Shown in pieces: positions 46,022 through 57,446 of a stretch of DNA of 64,000 bases. Position 1 is the stretch's first letter, and the number at the start of each line of letters is the position of its first letter. The stretch is taken from contig JAUFSD010000014.1 in assembly GCA_033030425.1 (NCBI GenBank), positions 124,001 to 188,000 of the forward strand, read 5' to 3'. Made by a program: the position numbers and the translations under genes. The notes under the pieces were generated by a model. That model was not told the origin of the DNA. It ran no database searches and saw nothing but the letters and a program-made list of their open reading frames with translations. The DNA comes from Verpa conica (lineage: Eukaryota; Ascomycota; Pezizomycetes; Pezizales; Morchellaceae).

Positions 46022-46764
46022 TTAATCTTCTTTACCAGCCAACGAAGGAAGGACAAAAAAGCTGATCATCTTTCCATCGCCAATTCTAAGGGCTCCAGTG
46101 ATCGGGTGGTTATGATAATCATCCTCCGCGTCAATATCCGCACCATAGTATAATAAGACTTTTGTGGCGTTAATACAGCCGCTCCTTGCAGCCCAGTGGA
46201 GGGGGGTTTCCCCATACTGTCCAATACAGTGAACATCGGCGCCATGCTGGATGAGAAGCTCGACTATACCTGAATTACGCAATCTCGAACGACAAACGAT
46301 GTGAAGGGTAGAATTGCCGTCTTCATCACGGGCGTTGGCGTCTGCCCCGTTGGCAAGGAGAATTGCGACGATACCCTCATGTCCATTGAAGATTGCTAGG
46401 TGAAGCGCTGGATGAAGGATGCCAAGAATATCCCCTCTACCGACAGCGTTGGGACTAAGCCCTTTTTCGAGACAGATAGTAACCAGGTTCTCGTAGCCTT
46501 GAGACGCGGCCCAACAAATTGCTGGAACATCATCAACATCCTCCACGGCCGTATTGTGGAGAACAGGGGTAAGGAGAGAATGCATGAAGTGGTTTGTCTT
46601 AATCAGCGAGTTGATGGACTTAAAGTTAAGGGCTTTGGCGATATCGAGAAGAATCTCATTCGGCAAGCTGAAAAGAGTGATTTTCGACACTAAATGAATC
46701 AGGACAGAGTTAGTACTCTGATGATACTTATACTCTCAATCGAAAGCCATGAAGGGTACATACT
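46022..46764 (-). CDS. Small F-box/ankyrin protein, start codon split by an intron
   Basis: 222 residues. The coding frame opens at 46690 with GTG SKITLF, not ATG. Upstream, a consensus intron (46763-46690; GTATGT donor, GTACTAACTC branch, TTTAG acceptor) joins an exon ending in A to TG, so splicing itself creates the ATG. There is no other ATG in the preceding 100 bases. The F-box is LFSLPNEILLDIAKALN..SLLTPVL. About five ankyrin repeats follow, for example ALHLAIFNGHEGIVAILLANGADANA and TPLHWAARSGCINATKVLLYYGADID. The last repeat is imperfect. It probably acts as a substrate adaptor for SCF ubiquitin ligase, as inferred from the F-box. It is closest in layout to the gene at 47687-48682 and lies in the same direction, so a local duplication is likely. 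Confidence 0.75.
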
Positions 46765-47686
46765 GATGGAGGAACAAAAAGCAATTGTCAGTAAAACGAA
46801 TTCGAGATGGATAAAGAAAACGATTACTGATGGAGGTGATCGGTGGTAGGAACTTTGAAGTGCAAAGAGATGAAGAGAGGTAAGGTTGACTTGGAGAATT
46901 TTACTGTGCTAGCGCGGTTCTTCGCCTCCTCTGCCGTCATATGAGCCCATTCTACGGACCACATGGGATAAAAAAGGGCGGAAGTACGTGTACTGGCCTA
47001 GCTTGGATATTGAGAAACTCTCTCAAACAGAGGATCCATAAACAGCCAAGATCTGAGATTAACAAAGTATTAGAATAATAGCAGGATTTAACTAATAAAT
47101 GTTGGTCCTGAGTTTTCTTAAAACCAGTAGCCATGCACATATCTCAGCTTTACTTCTGCCAATGGCCAGGAAACTACCGAAACACTTTCTCACCCGTACA
47201 AACAACAAATGGCATCCTCTCTTAAGTATATAATGGAGCTATATTAGGTCTCGAGAGAAGGCTATACTTTCCATACGGGTCGAGTGATTTTCGGTGAATA
47301 GAGAATAACTAAGGGAAATAGCATATAAATCCAAACACATTGATATATTTCGTCCTAAACTCTCTTTATATAATCCAATATTAACCATTGTCAAATAGAA
47401 CTAGGAAAATCCCTCTCTAGGTCGAGAAGTCTTCCCATATTCTGAAAATAGTTTAATTAACCTGGCAGAACCCTGTTCTATACATGTAGTTGAATGAATT
47501 GATCATAAGTACAATACATATAGTTACACAAAAGGTACGTTTCATATCAGTACTCTTCCAATACTGCTCTTCGTGCCTCAGTATAACCCTTTGTACGACT
47601 CCATCGGGCATGGCTCGGTCGTCTGGATAACACCGAGTATCTATACTGATATATTCCCCACTCTAGTTATTCCCAAAAATTAGTGA
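46765..47686. other. Intergenic between two F-box/ankyrin genes
   Basis: About 0.9 kb, AT-rich, with no gene seen. The first 100 bp are the leader and promoter of the gene to the left. They contain a second copy of the CCTCCATCAGTA string found at the splice donor. Confidence 0.4.
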
Positions 47687-48682
47687 CTAACAGTCAAAGT
47701 AGGAGTTTCTCTTTAAGAGTGGGAAAGCCATTTTCTCATACCCACGATACACGGCTAGTGCAAGCGGTGTATAATTACCCGTGTTGATTAGGTTGATATC
47801 AGCCCTTTCATCTACCAACATCTCCATAACAGACTCGCGCTGCCATTCAACAGACAGATGAAGTGGCGTATTTCCATCGTTGTTTTTTACATCGATATTT
47901 GCACCATTTCCTAACAAGAACCTAGCGACTCCCCCTTGTCCATACATCGCGGCCATATGGAGCGCTGTATCCCCATGGTTCTCTCTCGCCTCAAGAACAC
48001 CACCTTTTTCCAGTATCAGCTTTACCACGGAGACACTACTCTGCCCACACGCCTCGTGAAGCACTGTCTCTCCGTAGATATTTGAGAGATGAACACTAGC
48101 ACCTCTCTCTAAGAGCATTATCGCCGTCTCCTCCGCTCTCGAAAATATTGCCGCCCTAACCTCCTGGTTTTCAAACTCTCTATTACAGGTTTTGACCAGT
48201 AGTTTTACCGCTTTCGAAAGCGCTGTTTTACGACTCAGATTAACAGCGTCAATCCTCGCCCCATTCTCTAGTAACATGTATGCAGCTGCCATATGACCAC
48301 CCTTTGCAGCGCTGTGAAGTGGTGTCTCACCCCTCATATCCAGTGCTTCGGTATCAGCATGTTTAGCAAGAAGTAGGCTGATTACTAACTGATGTCCAGA
48401 CCGTGCTGCGCAGTGGAGCGCTGTGAGGTGTGTATTATTGCATGTAACATTAACGTCAGCACCCTTTTCGAGAAGGAAGTTGCACCACTTATGATAGCCT
48501 TTCTTTGCAGCCCAACAGAGCGCTGGGAGACCATCTTTGTCTTGGCTGAGGAGATCGTAGAGGAGCTTGGTAGTTATTTGGGTGAAGAGGTGGTTTGTGA
48601 GGAGGAGAGAACTCATGTCTTTTGCCTTGAGGTTTTTGGCAATTATATGCAGGATTTCGTTTGGGAGATTTAAAAGCGGCAT
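47687..48682 (-). CDS. F-box protein with ankyrin repeats
   Basis: A single exon of 331 residues with a clear ATG at 48682. The F-box begins at once: LLNLPNEILHIIAKNLKAKDMSSLLLTNHLFTQI. About eight ankyrin repeats follow, among them TALHCAARSGHQLVISLLLAKHADTEA, TPLHSAAKGGHMAAAYMLLENGARIDA and TPLHLSVEWQRESVMEMLVDERADIN. One repeat is interrupted by an insert with a KAVKLLVKTCNREFENQE helix. The protein ends KRNSYFDC. The likely role is ubiquitin-ligase substrate recognition, inferred from the F-box. Together with the neighbours at 46022 and 38749 it forms a loose group of F-box/ankyrin genes. Confidence 0.85.
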   Translation of the reverse strand: MPLLNLPNEILHIIAKNLKAKDMSSLLLTNHLFTQITTKLLYDLLSQDKDGLPALCWAAKKGYHKWCNFLLEKGADVNVTCNNTHLTALHCAARSGHQLVISLLLAKHADTEALDMRGETPLHSAAKGGHMAAAYMLLENGARIDAVNLSRKTALSKAVKLLVKTCNREFENQEVRAAIFSRAEETAIMLLERGASVHLSNIYGETVLHEACGQSSVSVVKLILEKGGVLEARENHGDTALHMAAMYGQGGVARFLLGNGANIDVKNNDGNTPLHLSVEWQRESVMEMLVDERADINLINTGNYTPLALAVYRGYEKMAFPLLKRNSYFDC

Positions 48683-49228
48683 GGTTTTGTCGGGTCTTTA
48701 GTGGTGGGTAAAATCGTGGAGATGAAAAAATAGGAAGAGCAATGGGTACTAAGTGATTGTCTTATTTGGAGAGTCTTTATAGAGTTTTATAGAATGGACA
48801 TTTGATATAGAATCCCATGGTATAGTAAGGTTGTGCCCCCACAGACTCTCTCCGGCTGATGCGATGTAACCGCGAATGGAGCAGCGCGAGTGACGCCCCA
48901 TGAACGGGCAGCCAATCACACGGTATCGATAAGAGTGACAAGCTTTCACCCATGTCTCGGGACGGCCCTCCATTCAAAGGGCCAAATGCCACCGATGGCT
49001 AGGTATTGCTATGTAGATATATTTGGTCCTCAGCGGAAAAACAGAATGCTTGGCTCCGCTGCATGCATGCTGCGCCGCACATGGGGCTGTGATTCGACCA
49101 GGCACAGACAGCTCCCTTTGACTTGTTCCTCCCTCTGGTACTTCCACTCTTGTTACCCGCACACGGTAGGATCCAACCTGCCCCGCTAGAACCCATACCT
49201 ACAGAGAAGGGAGCCAGTAGAAGACACA
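48683..49228. other. Divergent promoter region
   Basis: 546 bp between an F-box/ankyrin gene (-) and the AIM6-like gene (+). No gene was seen; the frames here are incidental. Confidence 0.45.
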
Positions 49229-50398
49229 ATGATTGTCGGTCGCAACTCCTCCGTCCCTCGGCCGGACAGGTCCCGGACATCTTCCTCCCGCTTTGGCCGC
49301 CTCGCCCGCCTCGCCGCCGGCCTCGTCTTCTTCCTCCTCGTCGCACTGTACCATTCCCCACACTCCCCCTCTTCCTGCCTCCTAGCTAACCTTCCCCTCC
49401 AGCTCCTTCTCCCAAATCATCACAACCCTCCTCTCCTTCGCCCACATCGCCTGGAAATCCGACATCCAGACCCTCCTCGCAACCTGGCCCCTCAACAGCG
49501 GCAAAGGCACCTACCCGACCGCCTTCACCCGCGACATCCTCCCACGCCCAATCCACAGCCACAACGACTACTGGCGCAAGATCCCCCTCTACACCGCAAT
49601 CGCCTCCGGGTGCATCAGCGTCGAAGCCGACGTCTGGGAATTCGGCGGCACCGAGCTCTTCGTCGGCCACGACACCTCCTCCCTCACCCGAAACCGAACC
49701 TTCAAAAGCCTATACGTCGACCCCATCTTCAAGATCCTCAAAGCCCAAAACCCAGACACCGAATTCACCCGCGAGCGACCCGAAGGCAGGATCAACGGCG
49801 TCTACGACGTCGACCCAGACCAAACACTCCACCTATTCGTCGACTTCAAAACCCCAGGTCTCACAACCCTCCCTGTGGTCTTATCCCATCTCGAGGCTCT
49901 TCGCAGCCCTGTCAACTACCTCACACACTTCAACGGCAGTGACGTCATCCACAATGTCGTGACAGTACACTTCACCGGCGACGCGCCATTCGATGAAATG
50001 ATCGCCAACAAAACCTACCGTGACTATTTCTACGACGCGCCCTTGGACGACTTGGGGTCTGAGAAGTACACGTCCGAGAACAGCTTGATTGCGTCTGCGC
50101 CGTTTGGACAGCAGATTGGTAAGGTGACGTGGGGGAGGTCCATGACTCAGGCGCAGAAAGATAAGCTCAAGACGCAGGTCCAGAGTGCGCATGGCAGAGG
50201 CATCATGGCGAGGTATTGGGATACTCCGGGGTGGCCCGTAAGTGTTAGGAATAGGGTTTGGGGCGCGTTGGTGGAAGCTGGGGTGGATTTGTTGAATGCA
50301 GATGATGTTAAGGTATCTCTCTGATAAAAACTCCTTAGGAGGTGATAGAAAATTAATGAGTGTGGTATTTATAGGCTGCAGCAACTCTCGATTGGTAG
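49229..50398 (+). CDS. AIM6-like PLC-type phosphodiesterase, membrane-anchored
   Basis: Exons 49229-49347, 49403-50312 and 50375-50398 give 350 residues. The last exon codes only for AAATLDW and the stop. It resembles yeast Aim6 (altered inheritance of mitochondria protein 6), a member of the PLC-like phosphodiesterase TIM-barrel superfamily. Residues 25-45 (LARLAAGLVFFLLVALSF) form a signal anchor, the splice lying inside it. Catalytic-barrel motifs follow: RPIHSHNDYWRKIPLYTAI, GCISVEADVW, LFVGHDTSSLTRNRTF and LFVDFKT. The His of HSHND, the Glu and Asp of VEADVW and the His of VGHD match the general-base and metal positions of this superfamily. The first exon and the second share strong codon bias to C in third position, stronger than in neighbouring genes. 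Substrate unknown. Confidence 0.88.
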
Positions 50399-51613
50399 GG
50401 GTTACTGGGCATGAGATCCCCCCACTCCCCCACACACTCGTGGTATGAATCATTGATGATATGGTTGTATTCTAATCTGTACCCTTTGTTCTTTCACTCT
50501 GGGTTAGCACCAAATAGGCCGGGTAGAATCATGAAGAATATATAGAGCACTATGGTGTTTTTTCTAAGGGGGGTGGAGGGATTCTGCTTGTTTCTGTTTC
50601 TGCGTTCCGTCTTCAAAAGTATTATGTAAACATCTATTAGGATAGGTGGTAACGTATACGAGTGTTACCCCTAGTAAAACCTTAGGACTAAAAAAGACAC
50701 TCAAATATAAGTAAAAACGTTACATGTAATAGCGCCTACAATTGAAATCTACGTCTTCTGCAGTGATAGAATATGCATTTGTAGCTAGAGATTTCTAGAC
50801 TACTATCGACTCAGCCATTGATCCCTTCGGGCAGCTAGCTATATTCTCGCAATTTGGACGTGGTGCAGGTAAACATGGGTGAAGTTGATATAGAGTTTAG
50901 CCCTCTATTGTTACACGAACCTTCAGTAGCCACACAACTGCGCCACTGAGAACTGCCTTGGGTCACAATACAATAATTGGTGAAAACGGATTTGAGACAA
51001 GGAACATAAAGAACTACATAAGGGAAATTTACAAAATGATAACGACGCCTTCAATGGAATTTTAGACAAAAGAAGATAACTGCAGAAGCTGCCAGATGAA
51101 GACCAACCCACTTTTCGCGCGAGTTCTTTGAGATACAGGCTCTGACAAATGGTGACTATGGTGGGGGCGGGAATAAAGATATTCAGGAGAGGGTTTATAT
51201 GGGCATTCAAGGAATTCTCATGGGAAAGGGCTGGGAAAATATGGGCTTTAACAAAACAACAATACAGGAATTAAAAAAAAGATCTGGACAAGCTAATGAC
51301 AAGAGCAAGGGATTTTGAGGAAAAATGAAAAACAGATAAAATAAGAAACCACATAAGACATGGCGGCTTCGGATCCCCATGTCAACAAGGTTCATCCAAA
51401 GTGTTTCATGACATGACCACATTTCAGAAAATTCCCCTTGTTCCATCAATATCCCCCACCTTTTCAACAAACCGGGCCCTAAGAAAAAGAACGAAGTATT
51501 CAATCATCCCAAGATCCAAACCCCAGATCAAAACAAAAAATGAGAGTGTATTGCCTGAAACTTTCCTTTTCTCCATTCCCCTTCCATTTTGACATTTTGA
51601 CGTAGTTAAACTT
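50399..51613. other. Intergenic between convergent genes
   Basis: About 1.2 kb between the 3' ends of the AIM6-like gene (+) and importin alpha (-). No gene seen. The 51200-51610 part is likely the importin alpha 3' untranslated region. Confidence 0.45.
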
Positions 51614-53655
51614 TTACATGTCCATGGAATCGCCATTAGCGAAACTGAACCCACCCTGCTGTGGCTGGGCGCCAAAGGCAAAAGTCCCGGTCTGGCCATC
51701 TTGCTGTTGTTGGGGCGCAATGCCTTGGATTTCTCCACCAGCTTCGTCATCGTCATCCGAGAAGTACTTCTCAATAATGTTATACGCCTTCATGTAGATC
51801 TCCTCGTTGGCATTATTCTGGCAAGCATGGATGCGCTCCATACCACCGGCTTCCTCAATGTACATGGCGTACCGATTCATGTTATCTGTCTCGGCATTCT
51901 TGTCCATTTCCCCAACCTTGAGGATATTCTCCAGACCATCAAGGGCAACTTGAATGATTTTGTTGTCCATACATCCCAAAAGGTCGCAGAGAGGTCTAAT
52001 GCAGCCTTGCGAAACAAGATACCGTATCTGCTCTGGCTTCTGAAGACCTCCACTGGTTGCGTTCGAGATGGCCCAACAGGCTTCCTTACGGGTCTTAAAA
52101 TCGCCGTTGGAGAGGAGGTTGATAAGGGGGGGGATGATGTTAGCATCGATAACAGCTTGAATTTGATTGGAATTTCCAGCGGTAATGTTGGAGATGGTCC
52201 AGCAAGCCTCCTTGCGAATTCCATCCTTAGGAGAGCCAAGGAGGGAAAGAAGGGCTGGCAGAGCACCACAATTAATGATGACTTGGGTTTGGACATCGTC
52301 ACCGGTAACAATGTTTCCAACAGAACGGAGGGCAGGTGTTTGCACAGAGGTAGATGCATGCATGAGAAGTTCAACGAGGCGGCGAGGGATTCCGGCCTCA
52401 ATGACAGCCTGGATCTTATCGTTGGAGCCATCGGAAAGGTAAGAGATAGCCCAACAAGCATCAATCAAGACCTCATCGTCCAAAGAGTAGACAAGCTTCG
52501 CAAGAACAGGTAGTGCAGGGAGTATCTATATGATGTAAGTTTCACATTCCCCGTACAGAGTTGCGATGAATGTACATACAGTTTGCCAATCAGGTTGAGG
52601 GGTCTTTCCACGACAGAAGTTGCTCAAAGTCCAGGTGGCGTTCCTCAACATGCTCAACTTCCGGCTATCACCCAAAAGATTCAAGAGAGGTGGTAAAGCA
52701 CCAGCGGACAGGACGTAATCTCTGCATTGTGGTGAATCACCAGCAATGTTTCCTAACGCCCAAACAGCCTGCTCTCGGACGTCCGGCTCGTGGCTTGACA
52801 ACAATTCGACAAAGATCGGAACAGCACCAGCGTCAATAACAACCTGTGTCTGGGAGGCAGATCCAGAGGCAATGTTTGTAAGAGCCCATGCAGCTTCAAA
52901 CTGGACAAGGGTATGAGGGGAACGGAGGAATTCGACAAAGCGGGAAACAACACCACATTCGATGACCTTCTCAATGGGGGGGTTGCGTTCCTTTGATAAG
53001 AGCTTACGAAACTTAGTGGTGGCCTGAATCTGCTGGTCAATCGACTCTGAGAAGACCCCAGCGCACATAGATGGGAGATCTTCGTTCAGCTGTAATTTTA
53101 TTGTTGATCAGTTAGCGGTGTTACATATTTACAAGTTTTCCAGTACTAATTTGGTTCAAGGGATTTAAAAGAACAATCACTGGGGAAAACAGGAAGGTGG
53201 TGTCAAAAATTCCCCAGAGCGGAATCTAATCGAGGATAACAATAAAACAGGACTTTTTCTTTCCTTTTTCTTTCTTTCCTTCTGTATGACGTTTGGCAAA
53301 CTCATGCCCCACTGAGGCAGACGAGTTATCGTGGCAAACACGAAGAAACCGGAGAACAAAAAGAAAAGAAAATTTGAAAAGGAGCAGAAAAGGCAAAGAA
53401 AGGAGCGAGGAGTAAAAAAAAAAGAGCTGAAAAACAAACCTGAGACTCATTGCCGCCTTCATCATCACTCTCAGCGCCAGTTCCAGGGGCAGGGCTCGAG
53501 ACAGCCATATTTCTCCGCTTAGCCAAATTCTCCTCCCTTTTCTGCTTCCTGATCTCTACTTGCTGCTCCTCACGGCGACGCCTCAACTCATCTGGCTTGA
53601 AGGTGCCCTTCGCCTTAAAGTTGCGCCTATGCTCTGGAATGTAGCGTTCAGCCAT
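51614..53655 (-). CDS. SRP1: Importin subunit alpha (karyopherin alpha)
   Basis: Exons 53655-53440, 53089-52580 and 52525-51614 give 545 residues, the normal size. It recognises classical nuclear localisation signals and, bound to importin beta through its N-terminus, carries cargo into the nucleus. The importin-beta-binding part is basic ([21 protein letters not shown] and on to KRRNMAVSS). About ten armadillo repeats follow, with the typical ladder [68 protein letters not shown] and [13 protein letters not shown]. These carry the Trp and Asn pairs that hold the signal peptide. The C-terminus is acidic ([10 protein letters not shown]) and ends GDSMDM. The first intron is 350 nt, long for this genome, and directly follows the importin-beta-binding part. 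Confidence 0.97.
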
Positions 53656-53759
53656 TATTGATTGATTTTTGAGGTTATTTTATCTTGGTTGTGATGTTGG
53701 TGTTGATGGTGGTTGGTGTTGGGTGAAGGATGGTGGGGTTGATGGAAGATGAGGGGTGT

Positions 53760-53995
53760 GTGGTCGGTCAAGGATGGACAAGGCCGTTCAGGATAAGCGA
53801 TAACCACAGACAGCGGGGTTTGAACAGCAAACGAGATATGGAGCACAATGCAGACGAGAAGCGGGGGGGGCAGAATTCTTTTTTCCTCGACCGGTTCAAA
53901 AAAGGAAAGAGGAATAGAGACGGATGGATGGACGGAGAGGAGAAAGGGAGAGAAGGAGGGAGGAAAAGAACTGAAAGGGGCGAGTCTAAGTACGA
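53760..53995 (-). promoter_or_regulatory. CT-rich core promoter of importin alpha
   Basis: Read on the minus strand, this stretch is rich in C and T runs (for example TCTCTCCCTTTCTCCTCTCC). It ends about 100 bp before the start codon. Such tracts mark transcription start regions of well-expressed fungal genes. Confidence 0.45.
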
Positions 53996-55779
53996 GTAAG
54001 AGTAAGCAGGCAGGCAACAGCAAAGAAGCCGCAACAACCAACAACAGGTGAACAAAGTGGAGAGCCGAGAGTCTACTTGCTACAGTGACTGCAGTCCCTC
54101 CGTCCCCGTCCCCTCCTGGTGGCCAAGTCTGCAATCAGTCCAATCGCGGTGCGGGCTTGGCGTGTCTGCTAACTGCTTTGGGTGCTGTGGTCGCTTCACG
54201 TGCTCTCGTCTTCATCTTGATACCACACGGTTCTATTTATCTCAGCTCAAAGAAATGTCTCTGCGGAGGGGTACCGGTCTGGTACTTGTGCTGCTACGTT
54301 GAGGCTGAATACAAAACACATCCCGGTTGGGATGGCTTTGCAACTTTGTATTCAGCTGATGTATCCGGAAGTGGCTTTCGACCGTGTATCTATCCTGATA
54401 TTCACCTATGCAAGAGACAGCCATATCCTCTGTCATACAATGCAAATATCCGACAATAAGGGTCTCAAACTGTAGTCACTTAACCCTCTTAAATCTTCAG
54501 TACTATCAACCCTCTTGCTTCTGTCCTCTACAATAATATACAAAGCCCCAAGTACCCCTCCTAATCAGCGCCACAGCTAGCCCGGTGGTAACAGGGACCC
54601 CCAAGAAGGGTTTCGTATATTTGATTACAAGTATCCCCAAAGTGGCTACGTCTTTGAGCGACTCCGAAGATCCCCCGCTCCTGAAAGAGGCTCAGATAAT
54701 GATGTCATACGTTGACCATTATTTCAGTTAACGGTGCCGTACTATTCTTTTACCTACCTTTTACATACACCGGTGGGCTAGGGGACAGAGTACCCTGTTT
54801 TTGGATATACGGTCAATCGAGACTACTCATACTAATCACCCCTAGATCTTCAGAGTCTTGTTTCGAGTGTTACCGGGCGCTGTTATGTTGGGTGCATGTC
54901 ATGGGTTCGCTTGGCCTAGAACCCATGCTATTGCTTTTGCCGCATTGCCCGTTAGGGCCGTTGGTACCCGAGCTACTTTCTCTCCTCTTTTTAAACAAGT
55001 GAAATGAGAAAGAATTAAAAGTCTCTTGGTTCGTCTTTATTTAGGGAATTCTGGGCCAGGACTCAATGTGACCCCCCTCCCTAGAACAAAGGCTTTATTT
55101 GCGAGATGGTATATTACCACCCCAATATTAATGCAAAGATGTTTGCCTAAAAAGGGATTACATTTATAATATTAGATTAAGCGGATAAATATAATAATTA
55201 TATACCACCTATTACCCGTAGTCACTCCAAACTAGCTAGAATATATAGCCATTACGGTAGTGGTATACCTATAATACATACCTTAAGAAAACGAGGGCAC
55301 GGAATAGGAGGCAATAGTCGCGGCCGAGTTTCATGTGTGGCCTGACCTAATGCATTCACCAAACAACCCAGGAGTTGTCCAAATGCGAACCTAGTACAAA
55401 CTATTTTGGCTTAGTACTTTTGACCACTGCAACGTCACTCCGCAAGTAACCCCAAGTACTATTACCCTAAAGAACAAGATTTGATAAGATGGCGGTTCCC
55501 CCCACTCACATGGGCCAAATCTCCTGAAACGATCAGGGTTTTTAGTTCAATTGATTTTGAAATTCTTATACTTCTTCATATAGATACAAGCTAGCATTAG
55601 TTATATTATTAGGGTAATATTCTCCAGAAAAACACATGATATTTGATGAATTTTTGTGGATATGCGTGTGGAGTAGGATCGATCTGACTGTTAGCGCAAC
55701 TCCTAGATACCACGGTTAATACTTTATTACTACACGGCTAATATAATGTGCAACCTATGAAGTTCAAATTAAGTCAAAC
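53996..55779. other. Gene-poor intergenic DNA
   Basis: About 1.8 kb without a supported gene. Short frames between 54085 and 54459 show no family resemblance. The part beyond 55100 is AT-rich with frequent stops in all frames. Confidence 0.45.
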
Positions 55780-55972
55780 TACAGTTACACCTCGCTATAA
55801 GAAACGCCATGCAAGTATTCAGCGGATTTCGTTTCTTATAGCAAGTTTTCCAAAGACATCCCTTACAGCAAGGGTAAATTTAGTGTGTAAAAATCCGGAT
55901 TGACCTGGAAAAATTTCCTTACAGCAAGGTTTTTCTTATAACAAAGGTTTCTTATAGCGAGGTGTAACTGTA
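55780..55972. mobile_element. 189-bp MITE, pogo/Fot1-like, with perfect TIRs and TA target duplication
   Basis: The element runs from CAGTTACACCTCGCTATAAG (55782) to CTTATAGCGAGGTGTAACTG (ending 55970). The terminal repeats are exact reverse complements over 23 bp, flanked on both sides by TA. The start CAG..ACCTCG resembles the ends of pogo/Tigger and fungal Fot1 elements of the Tc1/mariner superfamily. It has no coding capacity. Inside are four degenerate copies of CTTATAGCAAG or its complement, including CTTACAGCAAGG twice. A transposase would have to be supplied elsewhere. Confidence 0.88.
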
Positions 55973-56754
55973 TATCTATGTTAATTTTGTACAGATTATG
56001 ATAGCAGGTGCCGTGGTTAGTAGTATAGTCTGTTAAATTAACTGTCCCTGACGCGTGTATATGGCCGTTGGGATATATAGAGCATATAAGTATGCACAAT
56101 TTTGGTGTTTTTGTGGTCACTCGGTTATAGACTCATGGAAGATAGTATGGTTTAATATTGGTAGTACCATATGTAATGCACAGAGCCTGAATCTAGCATC
56201 TACGCGTACGGACGTACATACTTAGTGTGGTACATGAGCAGGGCTTCAGATTTGTAATAATTGAGCCTGGGGTTCTCGCGAGCCAGGTTGACTTAAGCCT
56301 GAAGCCTATACTTGAATAAGTATAGATGTGTTATAAGGATATATGTAGGTTATGAGTGAGATCTCATGCATCTAGACTATATATGAGTATTATGGTGTGT
56401 GGGGCAAATGAGGACAGTCTATGCCACTTGTAAGAAACAGCTCACAAATGCCCCTTCTAGGCTTTGTACTACATGTAGCATCCTTGATTAATACTAGCCG
56501 ACCGAAAACTCGAGATTTACACCTCTATAAGCCAAGTCGCATACACAAACTACTAACTAGATCTCGGTATACTAGTAAATGATATTTGGTACATGTATCT
56601 ATAGCACTATATATTTTCTTAACGAGAAAGACTATTCGACTATACATTTTGATGTGAGCACCTCCTTGGTCCCGAATATGCATATAATTCGCTCTAGTTT
56701 TGAACTTACTCTCCCATAGTCGCGCCGCCGCCGAGAGCACATTGTTCGCATAGC

Positions 56755-56818
56755 TATATACTCAAGGAGAAGACTATATACTCAAGGAGAAGACTATATA
56801 CTCAAAGAGAAGACTATA
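56755..56818. repeat. 20-bp tandem repeat, three copies
   Basis: CTCAAGGAGAAGACTATATA occurs three times head to tail; the third copy has one change (AAAGAG for AAGGAG) and a diverged end. It is a minisatellite in non-coding DNA. Confidence 0.8.
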
Positions 56819-57358
56819 TTTTTAACTGAGGCAAAGGAAGGATATAGATCAAGAAATCCGGTAGTTAGATCCCCCATAAGTCCACCCATAGCGAGCTTGT
56901 TGGCGTACCCCAAACATGATGCCTACTTATCTGCGCATTAAGGGAGGTAGCCAACTATGAGCACGAAAGCCTGGGGGAAAAGAAAATGGTTTAGACTGGA
57001 CTCTAGCAGGGGAATACAGGTTCTGAAAACTGCTAGAATAACGCGCAGGAGGGATTTTAGAAGATGAAAAAGACCAGGTGAATAAACCATAGAGTGGAAG
57101 CGCAGATACAGCGAGGCCACAAGGCTGAATCTTAGGAAGAAGAAGAGTTAATAGGAGAGGGCCGGAAAGAATGGAAGACCGAAAAGCGACTGGGAAGGAA
57201 ACCAGGCGAAGAAACCCTCTGCTCCCAGAACCCAAGTAACTACTGAATAGCCAGACACTGCCTTAGGAGACACGATCGATTTCCTATAGGCGGTGGAATG
57301 CTTCTTAAATTCTTTAAGCTACCACCTTTAGCAACTTCAAAGACAATACTAACAATGC

Positions 57359-57446
57359 CGAGAAGTATATTGGTCACATGATCTATATTTGGTGGCGATT
57401 CTGTTCCTCCCACCAAAGATAAACCACGTGACCAATATACTTTTCG
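57359..57446. repeat. Imperfect 37-bp fold-back
   Basis: CGAGAAGTATATTGGTCACA begins the left arm, and the right arm ends in its near complement. The arms differ at five positions, four of them transitions. The loop is about 14 bp. It might be a short non-autonomous element or the product of an old inverted duplication. Confidence 0.7.

Noticed and set aside
49386..49942. Arginine/proline-rich frames across the AIM6-like gene
   Set aside because: Out-of-frame shadows of a GC-rich exon; the real frame gives continuous AIM6 motifs after splicing.
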